A DNA stretch of 36,898 bases from an uncultured Ruminococcus sp. Lineage in GTDB: Bacteria > Bacillota > Clostridia > Oscillospirales > Acutalibacteraceae. The stretch is from positions 1 to 36,898 of the forward strand of contig CACWOX010000021.1 of the NCBI GenBank assembly GCA_902762615.1. The letters run 5' to 3'. Under the pieces are notes generated by a model. That model worked only from the letters and a program-made list of their open reading frames with translations. It was not told the DNA's origin and did no database searches. Position 1 is the first letter of the stretch, and the number at the start of each line of letters is the position of its first letter. The translations under genes were made by a program, and so were the position numbers. Positions 31,529-36,898 of this stretch are shown here, in pieces.

Positions 31529-34135
31529 TCACCCGAAAAAGTCATCATCCGCGACCGCAAAGGCGATGTCGATCTGGAATTCTTCACGGGATAGCTGTTG
31601 ACCGTTTGTGTCGGCGATAATGAGGTAATAGGCTGCGGTATTGCTGTAGGAAAGCGGCTTGAGGCTGAAGGTACAGCGGAAGATGCGTTCATGCACATCG
31701 TCGGTGGTCTTGTCGGCAATAATCGTAGCGGTATCGCTCACTGTCTTTCCGTTGCTGTCGGTGAAATACGCATGACAGACGGTTGCCTCGCGAACGCCTC
31801 CGACCGCTTCTTTCTGATAGAAATCCAGCGAGAATATCATGTTGCAGATCTTCCGGCTTGCCGACAGAAGATGAACCGTCACCGGTTTTGTGTCGTATTG
31901 GCTCCGGTTGCGCTTGTATTCCTTGCTGTCGTTGCGCAGGAAGTGGTATTCGATGACCGGAACCACCATCTCCTGCAAGCTGATGCCGCCGTGAACAAAA
32001 TTCAGCCCGCCGCCTTTCATCTTGATGCGGATGCTCTCTCTCGGCGCAAAGCCTTCGTATTCGGAGTTGCCGTCAAGGAATTTTACCGGAAGAAGATATT
32101 GCGGCTGTGTGCCTTTTTGCATAATTGCGTAACGTCTGCCGATCTCTATATCCTGATCGCTCTCGGTGGATTTGTCAACCTTTTCGTCCTCTTTCAAAGG
32201 ACTGTAGGTATATAAAAATCCGTGGTCGGAAGTGATGAGGATATTCGCGCCGCCGAATTCGTTGGTGATGATGCGAACCATGTTTTTGATTTCATCCATC
32301 GCTTCCATGCACGCGCCGAAGACGGACTTGTCGAGATGTCCCGCTTCGTCGATGGCGTCGTGGTAGATGTAAACGACATTCATTCCCCTGACCAGCGCTT
32401 GACGGTCGGCGCGTTTCATGCCGATGATGTCCTTGTATTTCAGCGCGACGCTCTGAGAATCCGCGCTTTTGAGAAGCCTGTCGCGGTTGTTTGCTTCGGT
32501 GGACTGACCGTCCGCGAGAACTGCCAGCCGTTCGGTCTTGCCGGATTTCAGGGCAACAGACAATTCCTTGTGGGGCAGCAGCGCCGCCATGCCGAATTTG
32601 GTGATGGTCGGGAAGATGCCGCAGACGCTGCCGAGCGTCACCTTGCTCTGGGTTTCGCGCCGAAGCTGTTCGGAAAGTTCGACCGCGACTTCATACCGCA
32701 TGGCGTCGGAGATAATGACATACACCTTGCTGTCGGAACGGGCAATTCTGTCGCGGTAGAAATCGCTCTGTCGCGGTACTTCGAGAATCCGTCCGTAATC
32801 CCGCAACTGTTCGGCGCAGACGTCCGACCAGTTTCTGCCAAGTTCTCCGAGGAACCAGCCGCAATACAAGCCCTCGACCTTCTCCATGACCGACGCAAAG
32901 AGATTGGACAATTCGGGATGATAGGTTTTCAGGCTTGCGGCATACGACTTGTGAAATTGCCTGTAATAGGTATCCATGACGTAATAGGTGGAAGTGTATT
33001 CCTTCCAGACCTTCTCCGGCAGGGCGTTGTGGAATCCGGCGGCATGGGTCTTGTAAAACGCCTGCATATTGGCAAGCTGCAAAATGCCTTCATAGAAATG
33101 CTGCAAAGGCTCGTACCATGCACAGGTGCGGCGCTTTTCCACCGTCTTTGTAATGACGTTCACGTCAATCAGATGGTCGCCAATGTCCTTCATCAGCTTG
33201 ACAAGAATCACCTCGTGAACGCAGGGGAACACCTCAGTGCCGAGCAGGTCGGATATTTCAAGATTCATGAACCGTTCGGGAAGGTTTAACTCATTTTCCA
33301 ATAATTCCGCAATCGAGCGTATGCCTTCGGAATCCTCGCTGTGCATCCATTCGGAGACAAAAGCGTAGCAATACGCCTGATGCGCCGCGGAAATCAGATC
33401 GTCCAATCCCGCAAGAAATTCCTGCCGCATGGTTCGGGTGGATGCGGTGAGAAGCAGGTGCGCCGCCAGCCGTTTCAGATCCGGCTTTGGATCACTGTTC
33501 TTTGAATAGCCGGAACCCTGCTCCACCATGCGCCAGAACGCTTCGTCTATCCCATAATTAACAAATTCCTGATAAACCGCGTTTTCCTCGGAATTCAGAC
33601 CGTTCTGCAATACGGCTTTGATGACGGCATTTGGCTTGGCTGTCTTTACGCCGGCAAGCACCGCCATGATTGCCACCTGCAACTGCGACAGTTTTACTGG
33701 GACGCACAGCGACGCAACCTTATTCCGGCGCGATTGGGCATTTAAAAATTTGCTGTATTTCTTGAATCCTCTGCGGAGATCGACGGTCTGCGGCACGCCC
33801 ATTTCGTCCATCCAGATGGAAATCAGGTCGGCGCGGAATTCCTCGCTGTAAAGCTCGATATCCAGCAGCCAGTTGTCCTCCTGCGATTCATAGGCTATCG
33901 GGCAGTAAACCAGATAATCGCTCTCGGTGTCGTCCTTGTTCAGCAGTTTTTTGACAGCGAAATGGTTGCTTCCGGTCAACGCAATAACCTTCACGCCGTC
34001 AATCTGAATCTCGTCCAGTTTATCAATAAATTCCCTGTCCTCGTCCTTCCATACGATAATGCGCCGCTTGTAGAATTCCGGCAGCGGTTCCGCGAATCGA
34101 CGGGCGAGGTCGTGTTGTATTTTTTCGGTGTCCAT
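31529..34135 (-). CDS. pglZ: BREX alkaline-phosphatase-fold protein PglZ (type A)
   Basis: An 868-residue PglZ of BREX phage-defence systems. The phosphatase-like domain shows the metal-site motifs V-I-I-S-D-A-M-R-Y-E (about 475), Y-H-D-A-I-D-E-A-G-H (about 600) and I-T-S-D-H-G-F-L-Y (about 645). The N-terminal I-I-V-W-K-D-E-D-R-E-F opening is the type A hallmark. GGAGGTGA stands before ATG 34135, 16 bases after pglX. The usual type 1 gene brxL does not follow; a terminator does. The frame is intact; whether the system works is doubtful because pglX lacks its 5' end. Confidence 0.9.
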   Translation of the reverse strand: MDTEKIQHDLARRFAEPLPEFYKRRIIVWKDEDREFIDKLDEIQIDGVKVIALTGSNHFAVKKLLNKDDTESDYLVYCPIAYESQEDNWLLDIELYSEEFRADLISIWMDEMGVPQTVDLRRGFKKYSKFLNAQSRRNKVASLCVPVKLSQLQVAIMAVLAGVKTAKPNAVIKAVLQNGLNSEENAVYQEFVNYGIDEAFWRMVEQGSGYSKNSDPKPDLKRLAAHLLLTASTRTMRQEFLAGLDDLISAAHQAYCYAFVSEWMHSEDSEGIRSIAELLENELNLPERFMNLEISDLLGTEVFPCVHEVILVKLMKDIGDHLIDVNVITKTVEKRRTCAWYEPLQHFYEGILQLANMQAFYKTHAAGFHNALPEKVWKEYTSTYYVMDTYYRQFHKSYAASLKTYHPELSNLFASVMEKVEGLYCGWFLGELGRNWSDVCAEQLRDYGRILEVPRQSDFYRDRIARSDSKVYVIISDAMRYEVAVELSEQLRRETQSKVTLGSVCGIFPTITKFGMAALLPHKELSVALKSGKTERLAVLADGQSTEANNRDRLLKSADSQSVALKYKDIIGMKRADRQALVRGMNVVYIYHDAIDEAGHLDKSVFGACMEAMDEIKNMVRIITNEFGGANILITSDHGFLYTYSPLKEDEKVDKSTESDQDIEIGRRYAIMQKGTQPQYLLPVKFLDGNSEYEGFAPRESIRIKMKGGGLNFVHGGISLQEMVVPVIEYHFLRNDSKEYKRNRSQYDTKPVTVHLLSASRKICNMIFSLDFYQKEAVGGVREATVCHAYFTDSNGKTVSDTATIIADKTTDDVHERIFRCTFSLKPLSYSNTAAYYLIIADTNGQQLSREEFQIDIAFAVADDDFFG

Positions 34136-34150
34136 ACGGTCACCTCCCTG

Positions 34151-36711
34151 TTATTTAATCTTCGCCAGCACATCGGCAAACTTGGCATAATTCACCTTCA
34201 CGCCGTCGTCCAGATCAATCTCCATCATCCTATCGGCGAGGTGGTGGATTTTTTCTTCGTAGGTGCGGAGTTCGTCCGCCTGACCCTGCATGGTGGTGAG
34301 TTGCTTAGTGAGCCTGACCTTGTCGGAAGTGGACGCGGATGCAATGCGCTTTTCGAGGTCAGCCATTGCCGTGCGGTAACGGGATTGCAATTCGTGGACG
34401 TAATCGGTGCGGACGCGGGCGACGGTGTCCCGACGGTAGCGGTGAAGGTAAATCAGGCACTTGAAGCCGTTCTTCTTTCCGCTGTCGAAGAGCCAGTAGA
34501 TCGGGCGTTTCTGGTAGATTTTGCAATGGTCGGCAAAGAAGTCATTGATGAAATAATTGCGGATAATTTCGCGCGGAGATTTAGCCGTTAGCCGTTGGCT
34601 GTTAGCCGTTAGCGCGGTTGCAATGAATTTCAGGTTTTCTTCCAGCGTTTCCCGACCGTAGACCGTTTCAATAAATCTGACGAACAGCGCGACAATATCA
34701 TCCTCAAAATATTCATCGTCTGTAATCGGAAGAATGCCGTCTTTGTCCGGCTGGAACGTGACATATTTGGAAGAATCCCATTCTCCTCCGGCGTAAACCA
34801 ACCCGTCCACATCGAGCGAATACCGACCGAACATACAGCCAATCGCATAGGAAATCAGGGATTTTATTTCGCGCTGCAAATCCGCCTTGCGGACGGTCAC
34901 GTCCTTATCCTCGACTTCGGGGGTGAGTTCGTCCTGCAAGCCGTAGATGTCGATGAAAATGCGGTTGAGTTCTTCCTCGTTGGCTTTGAGTTGGTGGAAG
35001 CGGTCGCTGCACTCGGCTTGCCACTGTGCAAAGGCTTCTTCCACGCTTCCAACGCCGCGAATCAGTGGGTGTCTGCAAAAATCCCACGACGTTTCAAAGC
35101 TGTCCCAGTCAGCGCGGGAGAGGGAGATGTTTTCTTTTGCAATTTTATCAGCAACAGAATTAAATTTCGCATATGGCAATGAATTGAAATTACAAATTTT
35201 AAAATGTAAAGTTGGATTTAAAAACTGAGCAATAACATTTACAATTTTTGAATTAAGAAATGCTAAAGCAGAATAATAATCGTTTTTATCAGGGAATGCT
35301 GCATTAGCAGAAGCATCAAAAATAAATCCTTTAGGGACAAATCTAAAAGAAATACCTTTTGTCGTAATATCAGTCCATGTAATATGTTCTATAAAATACA
35401 ACTGTTCGTTGCTTATTTTCCAACCTAAATTATCACCAAGTTGCGGATATACACGTCGAGTATTTTCTTTTATCTCATCCCCATTATTTTCCCAATTTAC
35501 AACATACTCTTGATTCCCATACCATTTACGATACTCTCCGCCTTTGTTATATGGTATCCACTTATGTGAACCAATGTCCTTATAGGATTCTGCGTTGCGT
35601 AAAAATTTATTGTCTATAATTTCAAACCATAAACGCAAAAATCTTTCATTGTCACCTGTTCTCATTCCAATACAAGATTTAATTTGCTCTGAAATATGTT
35701 TATCTCCAACTATTGTTAATATCCTATCACTCACCCAATACGCCACAGGTGCGCCGGGGATTTTTGCAAAATTGTCTTTTTCGGCAAAATATCTGTTTTC
35801 GCCTGATAAAAACATTTCTTCTTTACCGTTCTGCGTGGTGGGTTCTATCAGGCGGCAATAGGTGCCTTTGAATTGTTCGGTGTGTCGGTTGACGTTGACA
35901 AAAGCGGTGGTCTGCACGACTTCGCCGCCGATTTCCTCAAAGGCTCTTGCGCCGAGATGTGCCATGTTCACCGTGTCAATCGTCTGCAATTTGACGCGCA
36001 GTTTTTCATAGCTTGATAAGAACATCCATGCGTGCTGGGTAATCATCGCGTAATAGCCGTTTGTTTTGGTTATTACGCCGCATTTTTCGATAAACACGGC
36101 AAACAAATCGCTCTTGCTGTCGGGGTAATTCTTCTTGACAAATTGGCTCAGAATATCGTCCATTCCACCGCCCATATACGGCGGATTGGTGACAACCACA
36201 TCGTATTTCTGTGACAGCATCCGCGCCAATTGCACCATGCGGAGCAGCTTTTCCCGCGCGTCCAGACCGACAAGAAAATCGTCCGTGTAAGCGTCCACGG
36301 CGTTGGCGGCGGTTTCGATGTCGATGCTTTTTTCCGATATTTCCAGAAGGGAGCCGTATTCGTCGGCATTCTCAAACGCTTTCACCAGCGATTGCAGGGC
36401 AGGGGCGGAAAAATCCTCCGCGCGATAGGGCGTAAAACCCTGAAAATGCCCGATGTTCGGCTGCACGTCGCGGCTGAAAAAGCGGCGATCGTACTGCCGC
36501 GCCTTCATCATGACCGCAAAATAGGCAAGCTGTCCGGCGCGTTCATCGAGGTCAAGTCCGTAGAGATTCTTTTCCACAATCAGCCTGACCGCTTCCCTTA
36601 CGGAATAGCCGTAGGCTTCATATATCTGCACCAGCACGTCAAAGAGATAGCACAGAATATGCCCCGAACCCATGCAGGGGTCTGTTGCCGTGTCTAATTT
36701 GATACAACATA
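34151..36711 (-). pseudogene. pglX: BREX DNA adenine methyltransferase PglX, 5'-truncated
   Basis: About 850 residues of PglX, the BREX methyltransferase that marks self DNA. Motif I D-P-C-M-G-S-G (coding near 36682) and catalytic N-P-P-Y (near 36187) are present, followed by a target-recognition region and the conserved C-terminus (I-Y-Q-K-R-P-I-Y-W-L-F). Full-length PglX is about 1150-1225 residues, so roughly 300 N-terminal residues before motif I are missing. The only upstream start in frame is a TTG inside the palindrome at 36731-36778, and a TAA precedes it. I therefore call it truncated, with a possible short frame (36694-36816) in another phase replacing the start. Confidence 0.75.
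34581..34613 (-). repeat. In-frame TTAGCCG repeat inside pglX
   Basis: TTAGCCGTTAGCCGTTGGC and its near-repeat TTAGCCGTTAGC follow each other, coding L-T-A-N-S-Q-R-L-T-A-K on the minus strand. It falls in a linker just before the conserved R-E-I-I-R-N-Y segment and looks like a short repeat element inserted without shifting the frame. Confidence 0.6.
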
Positions 36712-36816
36712 ACGGAGCGGAATTTCTACGCCGTAACGATGCACACCCCTGCAAACGTGCCCGTATGCATCGTTACGGAGTAAGGTATTCGGTTTAATCG
36801 CTGCCTGTGCGTACAT
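36694..36816 (-). CDS. 40-residue frame spanning the palindrome, with ribosome site
   Basis: ATG 36816 follows GAGGAGAGAG and opens a 40-codon frame through the palindrome to TAG 36694-36696. The first 14 residues (M-Y-A-Q-A-A-I-K-P-N-T-L-L-R) precede the palindrome and the rest is encoded by it. It is probably the start of a former gene, now joined out of frame to the pglX body, rather than a working protein. Confidence 0.35.
   Translation of the reverse strand: MYAQAAIKPNTLLRNDAYGHVCRGVHRYGVEIPLRYVVSN
36731..36778. repeat. Palindromic element at the pglX breakpoint
   Basis: Perfect 13-base arms CCGTAACGATGCA (36731-36743) and TGCATCGTTACGG (36766-36778) flank a 22-base centre rich in C and G. 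Size and form resemble the small dispersed REP-like palindromes of Clostridia. It lies exactly where the pglX coding homology ends. Confidence 0.8.
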
Positions 36817-36841
36817 TTCTCTCTCCTCGTGGAACTGGAAT

Positions 36842-36898
36842 TTATCGCATGATCCAGTCGATAATTTCCTTCTGTGATTTCTCGAAATATCTTAGGTT
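36842..36898 (-). CDS. C-terminal end of an unidentified upstream gene (partial)
   Basis: A minus-strand frame enters from the right edge and ends at TAA 36844-36842, giving 18 residues (ending E-I-I-D-W-I-M-R). It stops 25 bases before the ATG at 36816, as in an operon. In BREX loci brxC or an accessory gene often stands here, but the piece is too short to assign. Confidence 0.45.
   Translation of the reverse strand, partial: NLRYFEKSQKEIIDWIMR

Noticed and set aside
31382-31594. 70-residue plus-strand frame after the gene-poor gap
   Set aside because: Overlaps the pglZ terminator and the pglZ 3' end on the other strand, with no ribosome site.
32222-33289. 355-residue plus-strand frame
   Set aside because: Mirror of the pglZ coding sequence; no ribosome site and no domain.

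Overview
The window looks like a chromosomal accessory region of a mid-GC Bacillota, most likely class Clostridia. This rests on strong AGGAGG-type ribosome sites, sigma-A promoters of TTGACA-N17-TATAAT type, ECF-transporter modules of the Trep_Strep/MptD type, a FeoA-FeoB pair and a short region-4-type sigma factor. No rRNA, tRNA, CRISPR array or complete insertion sequence was seen.

Layout. (1) 1-1140: the tail of a possible transposase, then an alpha/beta hydrolase with its own promoter. (2) 1261-8311, minus strand: a TetR regulator, two exporter-fold ABC half-transporters, and an ECF module (S protein, EcfT, fused double ATPase), closed by a strong terminator. (3) 8340-15980, minus strand: an eleven-gene operon from one good promoter. 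It encodes three alpha/beta hydrolases, two SAM methyltransferases (one membrane-anchored), a protein of the L-2-amino-thiazoline-4-carboxylate hydrolase family and five small multi-pass membrane proteins. (4) 16067-18547: a membrane protein, a possible 38-residue ORF, and a self-regulated TetR next to another hydrolase. (5) 18567-20831, minus strand: a second copy of a hydrolase plus two-membrane-protein module. (6) 20889-23676: a second ECF operon with a truncated EcfT and a frameshifted Cys-rich gene. (7) 23751-30324: flavodoxin, feoA, feoB, a MacB/FtsX-type ABC transporter, a metal-binding HMA protein and a decayed membrane-protein gene. (8) 30390-36898, minus strand: a sigma-factor-like gene, a gene-poor stretch, then pglZ and a 5'-truncated pglX of a BREX-type defence locus with a palindrome at the breakpoint.

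What ties it together. A motif TTAG-N6-CTAA (five exact copies and two with one mismatch) lies at the starts of seven transcription units: the first hydrolase, the ABC/ECF operon, the eleven-gene operon, the 16067-16513 unit, the second hydrolase module, the second ECF operon and feoAB. The spacing equals the core of the DtxR/IdeR iron box, and feoAB is a classic iron-controlled operon. I infer a DtxR-family iron regulon. Its unusual content (six alpha/beta hydrolases of different subtypes, methyltransferases, a thiazoline-hydrolase-like protein, two ECF modules, a YbtPQ/IrtAB-like ABC pair and five members of an unnamed D-x4-D ... PGTE membrane family) suggests capture and processing of foreign iron chelates such as xenosiderophores. 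The regulon is supported by sequence; the substrate is a hypothesis.
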